From NCBI GenBank assembly GCA_002280725.1, contig NCEM01000007.1, forward strand, positions 1 through 64,000: DNA of 64,000 bases. Direction: 5' to 3'. Made by a program: the position numbers and the translations under genes. Shown here piece by piece: positions 15,330 to 25,918 of the stretch. Position 1 is the stretch's first letter; each line of letters starts with the position of its first letter. The stretch is from Alphaproteobacteria bacterium 32-64-14. GTDB lineage: Bacteria; Pseudomonadota; Alphaproteobacteria; Caulobacterales; Hyphomonadaceae. Under the pieces are notes generated by a model. It searched no databases and was not told where the DNA came from. It worked only from the letters and a program-made list of their open reading frames with translations.

Positions 15330-17885
15330 TCACGCCGTGGCTTTCGATGGAATAGGGGCATTGGATGTTGCTGCACTGTGCGGTTGTGCAGTCTGGATGC
15401 CGGTCAACTTGGTGCGCTTCAGCAGCAGAGCATTCACTGCCACTATCAGCGTGCTGCCCGACATCGATAGCGCTGCGACCTCGGGGCTCAGGACAAATGG
15501 ATAAAGGACGCCTGCAGCCAGCGGGAACGCGATCACGTTGTACCCCACCGCCCACCAGAGATTCTGATGCATCTTTCGCAACGTTGCGCGGGACAGCTCA
15601 ATCGCAGCGACAATGTCGTAGGGATCGCTCTTCATAAGTACGACATCGGCACTTTCCATTGCGACGTCGGTGCCGGCTCCGATCGCAAACCCCACGTTCG
15701 CCTGGGTTAGCGCTGGTGCGTCGTTGACGCCATCGCCCACCATGCCCACTCTTTTTCCCGTGGCCTGCAGCTCCTTTACCTTCTCGGCCTTTTGCGCCGG
15801 CAACACGTCTGCCAACACTCTGTCGATACCGAGATCTGCAGCAATGCGCTTTGCGGTTGCCGCGTTGTCGCCCGTCAGCATGACCACTTCGATTTTGCGT
15901 TCGCGCAGTTTTGCAATTGCCGCCTTGGAGGTTGGCCTGATCGCATCCGCGATTGCGATCAAGCCGATCACCCGACCAGCCTCAGACACATGGACTACCG
16001 TGCGACCGTCCCCCTGCAGGCGCGTGGCTTCGGCCTCAAGTGGCCCCAACACCAGATTTTGCGTGTCCATCAGCAACCGGTTGCCCAGATATACGGTTCC
16101 ACCGGCGGTCTCCGCGCGTGCGCCCATCCCATCGAGGCTTTCAAATCCCGTCGGGGCCACGACAGTAAGATGTGCCGCCCGTCGCAAAATTGCCTGGGCT
16201 AACGGATGGTCCGACCCCTGCTCGACGGCCGCGGCAGCGGTCAGCACGACATCGTCGGTGACCCCGTCCGCGGTCACAATCTCTACAACCTCGGGCTGGC
16301 CGACGGTGAGCGTCCCGGTCTTGTCGAAGACAATAACGTTGAGTTTAGTGCATTCTTCCAGCGCCGAGGCGTTCTTGAACAGAATGCCGTTCTTGGCTCC
16401 TAACCCTGTGCTCACCATGACCGCCATTGGCGTCGCTAGTCCCAACGCATCGGGGCAAGCGATTACGAAGACCGTAATTGTCAACGTAACAGCGAACAGT
16501 AGCGACTGTCCGAGTAGCCAGAACCACACAGCAAAGGTCGCAAGACCGATTGCGATCGCGGCGATAACCAGCCATTGCGCGGCCTTGTCCGCCAGGAGCT
16601 GCGCCGGCGCCTTCGAGTTCTGCGCCTCCTGGACCAACTTTACGATCTGTGCCAGCGCCGAGTCCGCGCCGACCTTTGTCGCTTTGTAACGAAAACTGCC
16701 GCTCTTGTTGATGGTGGCGCCAATCACCGGCGCGCCTGGCCCCTTTTGGACGGGCATGGATTCTCCAGTGAGCATGGACTCGTCCACCAGCGATTCACCG
16801 GTCTCCACCGTGCCATCGACCGGAATCTTGTTGCCCGGCCGGATGACGACGGTCTCGCCCGCCAACACCTCAGCCGTTGGAACTTCAATCTCGGCGCCGT
16901 CCCGGATGACGGAAGCCTTCGCCGGCGTGAGATTCATTAGCGCCTTGATGGCGGACGATGCACCCGCACGGGCACGCATCTCCAGCCAGTGGCCAAGCAG
17001 GATGAACACCAGCAAGACTGATACTGCTTCGAAAAACTGCCCGCCACCTTTGAAGAAGAATGTGCTGCCGACGCTGAAGAGATAGCCGGTGCCCACACTC
17101 AAAACGATCAGCGCCGCCATGCCCAGGACACCCTTCCTGAGCGCGCGCCAGGCGGAGACAAAGAATGGCCAACTCGGGTAGAGGATCGCTGCGCTAGCCA
17201 AGAGGAAGAGCCACAAATTGAGCTCCAGCCCGAATGGCGGGCTTGGCGGTTCGAAGAAACCTCCCATCGGGGCGTAGACAAAGATAGGCGCCGTAAAGAT
17301 CAGGCAGATCCAGAAGCGGTTGCGCATGTCGCGAACCATCGTCGCCAGATCGCCGCCGCCGTGGCCCATCTCAAACGCCATGTCCGCTGGCATTGCGGCC
17401 TGCTCTCCCGTTGCCTTAGGGGCCGCGTGACCCTCATGACTCGCTTTGGCAGCGACAGCGGTCGGGACTGCTGCAGGTGTCGCAACAGGGGCTCGAGGAT
17501 CAGGAGGTTGAGCAACCGGAGGCAGTTGGCTTTTGTGCGCTTCCTTTGCCGGAGTAGCGCTAGCGGGCGCGGCTGTGGACGCGGCGGGGCCAGATGTCGA
17601 AGCTGGTCCGGGCGATTCAATCGGTGCATCCGGCTCTGAACGGTTCTTTTTTTGGTCGTCTACCGATGCGTCAGGGGAAGCGTCGGCTTCATTTCCGATT
17701 TGGCGCACGCCCGACTTTATATCGGCGACGGTGAGCCGCGTTTCGTCGTAGCGCACCGTTGCGCTTCCTGCGGCGAAATTGACCGTGACGCTTTCGACGC
17801 CCGGTACTTCGCCGATGCGGGTTTCCACTCCGGACACGCTCAGCACGGAGAGCATGTCCCCTATTTCAATAACGCTCGTTTTCAT
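15330..17885 (-). CDS. CopB-like P1B heavy-metal ATPase with CPD in place of CPC/CPH
   Basis: 851 aa from ATG 17885 with AGGAG upstream. Residues about 1-66 are an HMA-like fold lacking the CxxC metal motif; 67-170 is a Pro/Ala-rich linker with HEGH and MGHGGG. Then come the TM core, [27 protein letters not shown] (the HP locus) and [11 protein letters not shown]. The last helices carry [15 protein letters not shown], closest to copper ATPases of the CopB (P1B-3) type. The intramembrane metal site reads [11 protein letters not shown], so Asp replaces the usual Cys or His (codon 16449-16451). Probably a copper or other soft-metal exporter, substrate uncertain. Confidence 0.88.
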   Translation of the reverse strand: MKTSVIEIGDMLSVLSVSGVETRIGEVPGVESVTVNFAAGSATVRYDETRLTVADIKSGVRQIGNEADASPDASVDDQKKNRSEPDAPIESPGPASTSGPAASTAAPASATPAKEAHKSQLPPVAQPPDPRAPVATPAAVPTAVAAKASHEGHAAPKATGEQAAMPADMAFEMGHGGGDLATMVRDMRNRFWICLIFTAPIFVYAPMGGFFEPPSPPFGLELNLWLFLLASAAILYPSWPFFVSAWRALRKGVLGMAALIVLSVGTGYLFSVGSTFFFKGGGQFFEAVSVLLVFILLGHWLEMRARAGASSAIKALMNLTPAKASVIRDGAEIEVPTAEVLAGETVVIRPGNKIPVDGTVETGESLVDESMLTGESMPVQKGPGAPVIGATINKSGSFRYKATKVGADSALAQIVKLVQEAQNSKAPAQLLADKAAQWLVIAAIAIGLATFAVWFWLLGQSLLFAVTLTITVFVIACPDALGLATPMAVMVSTGLGAKNGILFKNASALEECTKLNVIVFDKTGTLTVGQPEVVEIVTADGVTDDVVLTAAAAVEQGSDHPLAQAILRRAAHLTVVAPTGFESLDGMGARAETAGGTVYLGNRLLMDTQNLVLGPLEAEATRLQGDGRTVVHVSEAGRVIGLIAIADAIRPTSKAAIAKLRERKIEVVMLTGDNAATAKRIAADLGIDRVLADVLPAQKAEKVKELQATGKRVGMVGDGVNDAPALTQANVGFAIGAGTDVAMESADVVLMKSDPYDIVAAIELSRATLRKMHQNLWWAVGYNVIAFPLAAGVLYPFVLSPEVAALSMSGSTLIVAVNALLLKRTKLTGIQTAQPHSAATSNAPIPSKATA

Positions 17886-17966
17886 TGCGCCTCTCCTTGG
17901 CGATCTCGGCGCTAACGAGACCAAAAGCCGTGCGCACTCGCGTCAACATCGTTCCGAACGCCAGGC

Positions 17967-18560
17967 TCAGACACAGTTCCAAGAGAGAACAGCGTTCTCG
18001 CCGCGGATGTTGTGCCCATAGCCAAGTATGCTGATTGACGCCGTGCTCAGCAGAAAATGCTGCGCATGCCTCGCCAGCAGACCAATCCAGCGCGCACCCA
18101 GGACACGCCCAAACTGTCCATGCGCGAAGAGCGCGACACTTCCTTCAAGGTTCTGGAGCCGGGCGATCACACGGTCAGCGCGCTCGGAAACTTCCAGCGG
18201 AGACTCGCCGTTTGGGCAGCCATCCTCGAATATGTTCCAACCTGGTCGGTCCTTACGGATGTCTGCGGGGCGCCGCCCCTCATAGTCGCCGTAGTTCCAC
18301 TCCACCGCATCTGGCTCAATCTCCGCCGTCTCGCCATAGCCGGCCAATTCACTGGTGCGTCGAGCCCTTAGCAGCGGACTCGTGAATACGCGGCTGAACT
18401 TCACCGCCCGCAGCCGGTCTGCAAGCGCGCGGGCGTCGTGTTCGCCTTGCGCTGTTAGTGGAAGGTCGGTTTGACCGGTGTGTTGACCGGAAAGCGACCA
18501 GGCGGTTTCGCCGTGCCGGATTAGGTAGATGCGCGGAAGTTTTTCCGGCACAGCCGTCAT
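17967..18560 (-). CDS. Histidine phosphatase family protein (phosphoglycerate mutase-like)
   Basis: 197 aa from ATG 18560, which overlaps the phosphoketolase stop as ATGA and has GGAG 9 nt upstream; the frame can be read back to a GTG at 18575. The catalytic RHGE motif is in [19 protein letters not shown], with [16 protein letters not shown], the conserved Glu in [11 protein letters not shown] and the second His in [20 protein letters not shown]. The family dephosphorylates small sugars or nucleotides. Coupling to phosphoketolase suggests a sugar-phosphate substrate, which is inference. Confidence 0.88.
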   Translation of the reverse strand: MTAVPEKLPRIYLIRHGETAWSLSGQHTGQTDLPLTAQGEHDARALADRLRAVKFSRVFTSPLLRARRTSELAGYGETAEIEPDAVEWNYGDYEGRRPADIRKDRPGWNIFEDGCPNGESPLEVSERADRVIARLQNLEGSVALFAHGQFGRVLGARWIGLLARHAQHFLLSTASISILGYGHNIRGENAVLSWNCV

Positions 18561-20941
18561 AGCTTCGAACTCCACTGCCAGTCGCGGATCTCCGGCATGT
18601 CCTCGCCGTGCTCCTCGATGTAGAGCTTGTGCTCGATAAGTTTGGTCCGGAACGCTTCCTTGACGGCGGCGCCATCGGGTCCGAGCTGGGGCACACGAGC
18701 GATCACGGCCGCCACGAGGCTAAAGCGGTCGAGCTTGTTCATCACCACGAGGTTGAACGGCGTCGTGATTGTCCCCTCCTCCTGGTATCCATGGACGTGA
18801 AAGTTCGCGTGGTTTGTGCGGCTATAGGTGAGCCTGTGAATCAGCGAGGGATATCCATGATGAGCGAAGACCACGGGCTTGTTTATCGTGAACAGCTCGT
18901 CGAAGTCCTGATTGCTTAGTCCATGTGGGTGGACGCCCGCCGGCTGAAGCTTCATCAGATCCACGACATTGATCACGCGGACTGCTAACTTGGGGAAATG
19001 GGTTCGAAGCAGATCGACGGCCGCCATGGTTTCCAGCGTCGGTACATCGCCGCAGCATGCCATGACGACATCAGGGTCTCCGTCGCTGCTCGCCCAGTCC
19101 CATATCCCGATTCCGGCCGCGCAGTGCTTGATCGCGGCGTCCATGCCAAGCCACTGCGGTGCAGGCTGTTTGCCGGCAACTATGACATTTACGTAGTTCC
19201 GGCTCCGCATGCAGTGGTCCGTCACACAGAGCAACGTGTTAGCATCAGGCGGCAGGTAGATGCGAATGACCTCGGCCCTCTTGTTCACGACGAGGTCGAT
19301 GAAACCGGGATCCTGATGGGTGAAGCCATTCTGATCCTGCCGCCAGACATGCGAGGTGAGCAGATAGTTTAGCGAGGCGATCGGGTGGCGCCAGGGAAGT
19401 CGCCGCGTCACCTCCAACCATTTGGCGTGCTGGTTGAACATCGAATCGACGATGTGAACGAAGGCTTCGTAGCAGGGGAAGAAGCCGTGGCGACCGGTGA
19501 GCAGATAGCCTTCCAGCCATCCCTCGCACTGATGTTCGCTTAGCATCTCCATGACGCGGCCGTCAGGCGCGACGTGATCGTCGAGCGGGGTAATCTCCGC
19601 CGTCGAGGACCGGCTTGTGACTTCGAATACCGCGCCCCAGCGGTTCGACGTCGTCTCGTCGGGGCTGAACACGCGGAAGTTGTCTGGGTTGAGCTTCATC
19701 ACGTCGCGGACGAACTGTCCCTGAACGCGGGTTGCTTCCGCAGTGACAGCTCCGGGGGCCGGCACGTCGACTGCGTAGTCGACGAAGTCCGGCAGCCGCA
19801 GATCGCGCAAAAGGACGCCGCCGTTTGCGTGCGGATTGGCGCTCATGCGGCGCTCGCCCTTTGGGGTAAGCCCCGCTAGATCTGAATTGAGCTTGCCCGC
19901 CGTGTCGAACAGTTCATCCGGGCGATAGCTTTTCAGCCACTCTTCCAACAGCTTCAGATGACCAGGATGGTTCATATCACCCATTGGCACTTGATGGGAG
20001 CGGAACGTACCCTCGGTTGGTTTGCCATCGACGACTTTGGGGCCGGTCCATCCCTTCGGCGAACGCAGGATAATCATCGGCCAGCGCGGCCGCGCGCTAA
20101 ATCCACTCCTCCGGGCGTCGCGTTGAATGCGTTGGATCTCGGCTACAACGGCGTCGAGAGTGGCAGCCATGAGCTGGTGCATCTCCGTCGGATCGTCGCC
20201 TTCGACGAAATGCGGCGTATAACCATACCCACGAAACAGGGCTTCCAATTCGTCACGTGGAATACGGGCCAGAACGGTCGGCCCCGCGATTTTCCAACCG
20301 TTGAGGTGCAGGATGGGCAGCACCGCGCCGTCATGAACTGGATTGAGGAATTTGTTCGAGTGCCAGCTTGTGGCAAGCGGGCCAGTTTCCGCTTCACCAT
20401 CGCCGACGACACAGGCAACGAGGAGGTCCGGGTTATCGAAAGCGGCGCCGAATGCATGAGACAGCGAATAGCCCAGTTCGCCGCCTTCATGGATCGAGCC
20501 TGGAGTCTCCGGGGAGACATGGCTTGGAATGCCGCCGGGAAAGGAGAACTGTTTGAACAGCCGCTTCATGCCTTCGGCATTTTGCGCGACGACAGGATAG
20601 ATTTCGCTGTAAGTTCCTTCCAGGTACGCATTCGCGACCAACGCTGGCCCCCCATGACCGGGACCGGTGATGTTGATGACGTTCAGGTCGTACTTCGCAA
20701 TGATCCGGTTCAGGTGAGCGTAAACAAAATTGAGCCCCGGCGTCGTGCCCCAGTGTCCGACCAACCTCGGCTTGATATGTGCAAGCGACAGCGGCTCTCT
20801 CAGCAGCGGATTGTCGTAAAGATATATCTGCCCGACCGAGAGGTAATTTGCCGCTCGCCAATAGGCGTCCAGCTTACTGAAGTCCTCCTGGGTGACCGAT
20901 GGCAAAGAGGGTTTTGCTCTGGTTTGCATTGTTTCACTCAT
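18557..20941 (-). CDS. xfp: Phosphoketolase (xylulose-5-P/fructose-6-P)
   Basis: 794 aa, the normal length. It is a thiamine-diphosphate enzyme that cleaves xylulose 5-phosphate (and often fructose 6-phosphate) with phosphate to acetyl phosphate plus glyceraldehyde 3-phosphate or erythrose 4-phosphate. Family motifs are plain: [64 protein letters not shown], the ThDP-binding [19 protein letters not shown] and [12 protein letters not shown]. Acetate kinase in the same run would turn the acetyl phosphate into acetate and ATP. Substrate preference cannot be read from the sequence. Confidence 0.97.
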   Translation of the reverse strand: MSETMQTRAKPSLPSVTQEDFSKLDAYWRAANYLSVGQIYLYDNPLLREPLSLAHIKPRLVGHWGTTPGLNFVYAHLNRIIAKYDLNVINITGPGHGGPALVANAYLEGTYSEIYPVVAQNAEGMKRLFKQFSFPGGIPSHVSPETPGSIHEGGELGYSLSHAFGAAFDNPDLLVACVVGDGEAETGPLATSWHSNKFLNPVHDGAVLPILHLNGWKIAGPTVLARIPRDELEALFRGYGYTPHFVEGDDPTEMHQLMAATLDAVVAEIQRIQRDARRSGFSARPRWPMIILRSPKGWTGPKVVDGKPTEGTFRSHQVPMGDMNHPGHLKLLEEWLKSYRPDELFDTAGKLNSDLAGLTPKGERRMSANPHANGGVLLRDLRLPDFVDYAVDVPAPGAVTAEATRVQGQFVRDVMKLNPDNFRVFSPDETTSNRWGAVFEVTSRSSTAEITPLDDHVAPDGRVMEMLSEHQCEGWLEGYLLTGRHGFFPCYEAFVHIVDSMFNQHAKWLEVTRRLPWRHPIASLNYLLTSHVWRQDQNGFTHQDPGFIDLVVNKRAEVIRIYLPPDANTLLCVTDHCMRSRNYVNVIVAGKQPAPQWLGMDAAIKHCAAGIGIWDWASSDGDPDVVMACCGDVPTLETMAAVDLLRTHFPKLAVRVINVVDLMKLQPAGVHPHGLSNQDFDELFTINKPVVFAHHGYPSLIHRLTYSRTNHANFHVHGYQEEGTITTPFNLVVMNKLDRFSLVAAVIARVPQLGPDGAAVKEAFRTKLIEHKLYIEEHGEDMPEIRDWQWSSKL

Positions 20942-21034
20942 TCTATGCGTTCGATCCGGCAGTGCGCATTTGCAGAGCGGGCCAGCGGTTTGGTTGCGGC
21001 GTGAGGCGCAATCGCTGCTTGAGCCATAGCCACA

Positions 21035-22141
21035 TCAGACTCTCCCCTGTGGAGAGTCGGTCGGCGCCACAGACGGCAAACGCTCCGGTAGATCGAGTCT
21101 CGCCACACCGATCCGGTTGTCGGCCATGCCATAGTAGACGTCGAAGCGATCCGGTGATCCGAGATCGTCGCGCCGATCGATGGCCGTTGGAAACACGACG
21201 TTGGCGACGACCCCCTGTCTCTCCTGCGGAGATTCCGGTGTAAGAACCGGCATGGGAGAGCGATAGAGGATTACTTGGGGATCTTCTGCCGAGAGGATCA
21301 TCACCCCGGCCGAGTAGCGCAACTTGCGCACGCCCGCGGAAGCTGGCGCCAGCTCACTGACGCCGTGATAAACGACGAGCCAACCGTGACGGGTCTGGAT
21401 GGGCGGCGTACCGCCACCGATTTTGAGCCGCTCCCAGGGCGCCACGGGGGTGGCCAGCCGGTGATGCGAGCCAAAGTGACGGAGGTGAGACGGCTCGCAA
21501 TCCGCCATCGCCGTCGAGCAGTAGGAGATCCAGATGCTTTCGCGTTGGAGATCCACCAAGCGGGAGGCGGGCTCACGTGCTGTGTCCTCCGGATAGGTTC
21601 CCGAAAAGAGTGGCCGCTGTAGGATCGCCATCGACAGCTGTCCGGATGAATCCGGTATAGCGAGCGGGAAGACACTGGCATCCTTGTTGTCCACGCCTTC
21701 GAACTCGATGCCTTCATAAGGTCGGAAAGTAGCGAGCCCCAGACGCTGCCAGCGGAACAGATCCTCGGAGATCGCCAGGGCGATTCGCGGGCCATTCCGC
21801 GAGTGCGCCGTGTACGTCATCACGTAACGGCGAAGCGGCTCGACAAACGTGATGCGCGGATCCTCGCAGCCGCCGCCGTCCGGCCGCCGCTCATAGTCCG
21901 CCTCAGGCTCCAGGACGATACCGAGGCGCTTGACGCCAACCGGATCGCCCGCGTCATCGAATAGAACCCGCGCAATCCCGATGCGTGAATAATTGCCCTG
22001 AGCAACCAGCCGCGGAAAAAGGTAAAGCTGACCGTCAGGACCACGCACGGCGGCTGGGTTGAGGACGCCTGCGGCCTCTAGTGGGTTTCCTGGCTCTGGT
22101 TCCATGACCAGCCCAAGGCGAAGCAGTTGAAAGTCGCTCAT
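21035..22141 (-). CDS. GH130-family glycosidase/phosphorylase
   Basis: 368 aa. A five-bladed propeller fold is expected. The N-terminal LNPAAVRGPDGQLYLFPRLV, the GGCEDPRITFVEPLRRYVMTY block (DPRI motif), VDNKDASVFPL and KIGGGTPPIQTRHGWLVVYHGV match GH130, whose members are mostly mannoside phosphorylases releasing mannose 1-phosphate. Key acidic residues remain, but phosphorylase versus hydrolase cannot be decided here. Its ATG overlaps the stop of the upstream HAD phosphatase gene (ATGA at 22138-22141), so the two are translated together, and phosphoketolase follows 93 nt on. Confidence 0.85.
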   Translation of the reverse strand: MSDFQLLRLGLVMEPEPGNPLEAAGVLNPAAVRGPDGQLYLFPRLVAQGNYSRIGIARVLFDDAGDPVGVKRLGIVLEPEADYERRPDGGGCEDPRITFVEPLRRYVMTYTAHSRNGPRIALAISEDLFRWQRLGLATFRPYEGIEFEGVDNKDASVFPLAIPDSSGQLSMAILQRPLFSGTYPEDTAREPASRLVDLQRESIWISYCSTAMADCEPSHLRHFGSHHRLATPVAPWERLKIGGGTPPIQTRHGWLVVYHGVSELAPASAGVRKLRYSAGVMILSAEDPQVILYRSPMPVLTPESPQERQGVVANVVFPTAIDRRDDLGSPDRFDVYYGMADNRIGVARLDLPERLPSVAPTDSPQGRV

Positions 22142-22908
22142 CCATAGTCCTCGCCGGGACGTAGGGGCCGACCGAGATCCAAACAGCCTATGATCGCTTC
22201 AGTAACCCGCTTCGTCTCGTTGGGATCCCTCACTCGAATGGAATAAACCCCTGCTTCCTTGGCCGGATAATCATTTCCTCCGGGAAAGATCGCATCCCCA
22301 ACGAACAGCATCTCGTCGATCTTGACGCCAAGAATATCCCGGAGCTTTCGAATCCCATAAGCCTTGTCGATGCCCTTCTTGGTAACGTCCACGGATGTCG
22401 TCCCACCGAGGCGGACGGAAAACTCCGGAATGGATTTGTAGAGCGCTGCCTTCATCTGCACTCGCTTGGCGAAGTCCGGATCCCACTTCCGCTTCTCTTC
22501 CAGAGGCGCATGTTGCCCCAACGCGGAAAAGGTAATCTGACTTCCCCTGTCTTCGATCACGTCTCCCCAAACCCGCTGCCTGCCGAAACCGTTCAGAGCC
22601 TCCAGTGCATCGATGATCGCCTTCTTCTCGGCGCTGCTGAAGTCCTCCGAGTATTGTTTCTTCCAACCGGAATTGAACTTGTAGAATTTCGTTCCGCACG
22701 TCGGCAGAAGCGACAGCTCTCCGAGATTGGCGTCTTTGGGCAGATTTGATAGGAGCTGTTTCTCGAATTGCGGCCAGTCACCGCCGGAAATGACCGCTAC
22801 TTTGACGATGCCGAGAAGATCCCGCAGCAGCGCGGACATTTCATCATCCAGAGGCGATTTGCTCTCTGCGATCGTGCCGTCCAGATCGAACACAACAAGC
22901 CTTTTCAT
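22138..22908 (-). CDS. HAD-superfamily (IIB-type) phosphatase
   Basis: 256 aa from ATG 22908, where the catalytic MKRLVVFDLDGTIAESKSPL (nucleophile D8 and acid D10) begins; the open frame extends upstream but that part is not HAD-like. Motif II is VAVISGGDW, the conserved Lys lies near MKAALYKSI, and the C-terminal EMLFVGDAIFPGGNDYPAKEAG is motif IV. The cap resembles IIB members related to phosphomannomutase and mannosyl-phosphoglycerate phosphatase. Tight coupling to the GH130 gene suggests the two act on the same mannose-type sugar or sugar phosphate, an inference. Confidence 0.83.
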   Translation of the reverse strand: MKRLVVFDLDGTIAESKSPLDDEMSALLRDLLGIVKVAVISGGDWPQFEKQLLSNLPKDANLGELSLLPTCGTKFYKFNSGWKKQYSEDFSSAEKKAIIDALEALNGFGRQRVWGDVIEDRGSQITFSALGQHAPLEEKRKWDPDFAKRVQMKAALYKSIPEFSVRLGGTTSVDVTKKGIDKAYGIRKLRDILGVKIDEMLFVGDAIFPGGNDYPAKEAGVYSIRVRDPNETKRVTEAIIGCLDLGRPLRPGEDYG

Positions 22909-23146
22909 TCGGGCAAACCCCGCCCAAAGAAAAACGCCTTCCATCGCAAGGCAGACTGACCCCTCTTGCCTGTTGGCGCTGCGCTCATCACTGCACTTCC
23001 ATGGCGGCATTGTATTGTTTCTTGCCGGGGGCAACGCAGTCCCGGAATGACCATGTTGGGTTTGAGTATCAGGGTCTCCAGGGACAGCCGGTTATCGACA
23101 GGTCGCATTGGGAACGACGATCCACTGCCATTGCTCGATGCGTCGG

Positions 23147-24409
23147 TCATTGCAGGTTCAGGCGCCCCTCAACGCTTTGCCGAGCGCCAGTGTCGAGGAC
23201 GCGGATGACTGACCTTCCGATCATCAGTTCTTCGTCAGTTCGGATGACGCGGACAGAGACTTGGCTATCGTCGGTCGAAATCAGTTCTGCGTTGTGGGTG
23301 TTTCGGTTCTCGTCCAGCTCAATTCCGAGAAAGCCCAGCTGGTCGCAGATGCGCCACCGCACGAGCGCTGCATTCTCGCCGATGCCCCCTGCGAACACGA
23401 GCGTGTCCAATCCGCCAAGCGCGGCTGCAAAGGAGCCGATCCATTTTTTTGCTTGGTAACAGAAAAGCGCCACGGCCTCCGCCGCGCGAACATCATAGGA
23501 TTCCTGAGCAAGCAGATCGCGCAGATCGGAACTGATCTCGGAAACGCCCAGCAGCCCGGATTCATGGTTCACCATTTTCTCGAATCCGGTGACGCTCATT
23601 TTCTCGGCGCGCATCAGGTACGAGACGACGCCTGGGTCCAAGTCGCCGGAGCGGCTGCTCATCACCAATCCGGCTGCCGGCGTGAAGCCCATGCTGGTAT
23701 CAACGCTCTTGCCATTGCGCACGGCGGCCATGCTCGCACCGTTACCGAGGTGAGCAAGAATCACGCGCCCCTTTCTCGCCGCGGGATCACCCAGGCGCAC
23801 CAGTTCCTCGACAAGGAATTGATAGGACAAGCCGTGGAAGCCGTATCGACGAACGCCCATCGCCTCGTAGCGTCTTGGGATCGGCAACATGCTAGCGACA
23901 CGCGGCATGGTGCGGTGAAACGCCGTGTCAAAGCACGCTACCTGGGGCAATGCCGGATGGCGTCGGCGGAAAACTTCTATCAGGTCGATCTCAAGCGGCA
24001 GATGTTCCGGATCATAGGGCGTGATGCCTCGCAATTGATCGAGCAACTCAGGCGTTATCTCCTCGGGTCCGCTGTGCATCATGCCATGCACGATCCGGTG
24101 ACCGACGGCTCTGACCGATGCGAACAGCGTCTGCGTCTCGAGCCAATCCAGTAAAAACTCTACGGCCGATTTGGAGTCGCCCGCGGCAATTGGGTTACTA
24201 TCCTGCGATACTCCGGAAGCGTCATTGAACGTCAAATTTGTGCCACTCAAGCCGACGCGATCAACTTTCCCTACCAATCGCCTCCGCAGCTGCTCACCCT
24301 CGTCATACAGCGCAAATCGAATGCTCGATGAGCCGCCGTTTATCGCCAGAAGACAGTCGGTCTTGCGGCCGCTCTTTGCGGGTTTGGCCTGGCTCATTTT
24401 TTGCGCCAT
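23147..24409 (-). CDS. ackA: Acetate kinase
   Basis: 420 aa. It converts acetyl phosphate and ADP to acetate and ATP. Conserved segments: LLAINGGSSSIRF near the N-terminus, VGHRIVHG (catalytic Arg region), CFDTAFHRTMP, RRYGFHGLSYQFLVEE, ILAHLGNGASMAAV, DTSMGFTPAAGLVMSSRSGDLDPG and VFAGGIGENAALVR. A second ATG at codon 5 is an alternative start. It is the first gene of the minus-strand run that includes phosphoketolase. No phosphotransacetylase gene is present, which fits direct use of phosphoketolase-derived acetyl phosphate. It is divergent from gnd across the FNR-box region. Confidence 0.96.
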   Translation of the reverse strand: MAQKMSQAKPAKSGRKTDCLLAINGGSSSIRFALYDEGEQLRRRLVGKVDRVGLSGTNLTFNDASGVSQDSNPIAAGDSKSAVEFLLDWLETQTLFASVRAVGHRIVHGMMHSGPEEITPELLDQLRGITPYDPEHLPLEIDLIEVFRRRHPALPQVACFDTAFHRTMPRVASMLPIPRRYEAMGVRRYGFHGLSYQFLVEELVRLGDPAARKGRVILAHLGNGASMAAVRNGKSVDTSMGFTPAAGLVMSSRSGDLDPGVVSYLMRAEKMSVTGFEKMVNHESGLLGVSEISSDLRDLLAQESYDVRAAEAVALFCYQAKKWIGSFAAALGGLDTLVFAGGIGENAALVRWRICDQLGFLGIELDENRNTHNAELISTDDSQVSVRVIRTDEELMIGRSVIRVLDTGARQSVEGRLNLQ

Positions 24410-24886
24410 CGCGTGATACCTGGAACGATGGAACCGGCGCGCGCGATCGGACGCTTACGGCCGTGCTCTGCACACCGTGAAATCCAAGAACTGTTCGTCC
24501 AAAAAAAGGATGGTTGAACCACTCCGGAGTTGTCGAAGGATCGGATCTCGCGCGCTCGATTGGCCCAAAAAAGCCAAGATCCAACCGATCCAGCGCTGAC
24601 GACTGGCTGGCGCGGATGACTGATCCGAACTGCGCCGTCGCCTCGTGCGATAGCTGACAAGTGGAATCCATTTTGCTGATTGGATCGGCGGGTCATTGTG
24701 CTTTTTGTCGGAGCAAACTGCACCGAGCATTGATCTGGATCACCGCTGCGTTGGGGAGACGCCGATAGGTTCGTTTCATGTTGGCCGGTCAGGTGGGCAA
24801 GGCTCGCCCACGATGCCCCCTTCTGGATTGATCGGCAGAGATCACAACCAGTCACATGTCTGGGGCTTGGGACTTGGAGATCCAAA
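24410..24886. promoter_or_regulatory. 477-bp divergent control region between ackA and gnd
   Basis: No gene of acceptable quality is seen in this gap; the ORFs over it have no ribosome-binding sites or protein-like composition. It must contain the promoters for the minus-strand ackA run and for plus-strand gnd. The only clear regulatory motif is the FNR/FixK-type box at 24730-24743. Confidence 0.6.
24730..24743. promoter_or_regulatory. FNR/FixK-type operator TTGAT-N4-ATCAC
   Basis: The site reads TTGATCTGGATCAC, matching the consensus TTGAT-N4-ATCAA at nine of ten half-site positions. It lies 143 nt before the gnd start and about 320 nt before the ackA start. A Crp/Fnr regulator with the matching E-x-x-S-R recognition helix is encoded 2 kb away. 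If it acts as a class II site for gnd, the start point would fall near 24778, where only a weak -10 (around 24766) is seen. Confidence 0.65.
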
Positions 24887-25918
24887 ATGCAGATCGGAAT
24901 TGTGGGAATGGGCCGAATGGGCGCCGGCATCGCGCGCCGGCTGATGCGGGACGGTCACCTGTGCGTGGTCTATGACCGTTCGCCCGGGGCCGTCGCGGAA
25001 TTAGTGGGAGAGGGGGCAAGTGCTGCCGGCAACGTCGAGGATCTCGTGCGGCAACTCCAAACGCCGCGCCGGGTCTGGATCATGCTCCCGGCCGGGCGCG
25101 CAACGGAAGAGATGATTGTCACCGCAAGCGAGTGTCTCAGCCCAGGCGATACGATTATCGATGGCGGCAACACGTTCTACAAGGACGATATCCGACGGGC
25201 CAAAGTGCTGCAAAAAATGGGCATAGACTATATCGATATCGGCACGTCAGGCGGTGTGTGGGGGTTAGAGCGCGGCTTTTGCATGATGGTTGGCGGAGAC
25301 AGGCAATCCGTCGACGCGATCGACCCGATTCTCAAAAGCTTGGCGCCGGGAGCAGGAAGCATTTCGCGGACCAAGCGCATGACCGGCGCAGATCCCAGAC
25401 CCGAGTTGGGCTACATCCATGCAGGCCCAGTTGGCGCCGGGCACTTCGTCAAGATGGTGCACAACGGCATCGAGTACGGTTTGATGCAGGCCTACGCTGA
25501 GGGGTTCGACATCCTGCGCAACAAGGAGTCTAAAAATCTGCCAGAAGAAGAGCGCTTTACCCTGAACATGCCGGACATTGCCGAGGTCTGGCGCCGAGGC
25601 AGCGTAGTCGCATCCTGGCTGCTTGATCTCGGCGCCGCGGCGCTGGCTAAGGATCCGCAGCTGAAGCAGTTCTCAGGCTATGTGCTGGATTCCGGTGAGG
25701 GCCGCTGGACCGTCGAAGCAGCAATCGAGGAGGCGGTGCCTGCGGACGTGCTCACGACCGCTCTCTACGCCCGATTCCGATCCCGGCAAGAGCATACCTT
25801 TGGTGAAAAGATGCTCTCGGCCATGCGCTTTGGCTTTGGCGGACACGTCGAGGGAGCCGAGGTCGCCGACGCCGACGCCGACGCCAAGCCAGACGAACTG
25901 GGTCAGGCGGCGGCGTAG
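24887..25918 (+). CDS. gnd: 6-phosphogluconate dehydrogenase, decarboxylating (short GndA type)
   Basis: 343 aa, the short form of the enzyme, which oxidises 6-phosphogluconate to ribulose 5-phosphate and CO2. The N-terminal [21 protein letters not shown] is the Rossmann nucleotide loop; then [11 protein letters not shown], the substrate loop [42 protein letters not shown] (catalytic Lys and Asn) and a C-terminal helical region with [13 protein letters not shown]. Short forms are often NAD+-dependent. Ribulose 5-phosphate can be converted to xylulose 5-phosphate, the phosphoketolase substrate, linking it to the divergent run. Confidence 0.94.
   Translation: MQIGIVGMGRMGAGIARRLMRDGHLCVVYDRSPGAVAELVGEGASAAGNVEDLVRQLQTPRRVWIMLPAGRATEEMIVTASECLSPGDTIIDGGNTFYKDDIRRAKVLQKMGIDYIDIGTSGGVWGLERGFCMMVGGDRQSVDAIDPILKSLAPGAGSISRTKRMTGADPRPELGYIHAGPVGAGHFVKMVHNGIEYGLMQAYAEGFDILRNKESKNLPEEERFTLNMPDIAEVWRRGSVVASWLLDLGAAALAKDPQLKQFSGYVLDSGEGRWTVEAAIEEAVPADVLTTALYARFRSRQEHTFGEKMLSAMRFGFGGHVEGAEVADADADAKPDELGQAAA

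Noticed and set aside
15330-15333. Taking the GTGA overlap as proof of the start of the Ca2+ ATPase
   Set aside because: Neither this GTG nor ATG 15276 has a good ribosome-binding site; homologues of the family usually begin near the ATG, so the shorter form was listed and the GTG kept as an alternative.
24743-24850. A second FNR-like pair TTGAT ... ATCAC further toward gnd
   Set aside because: The two half-sites are separated by eight bases instead of four.
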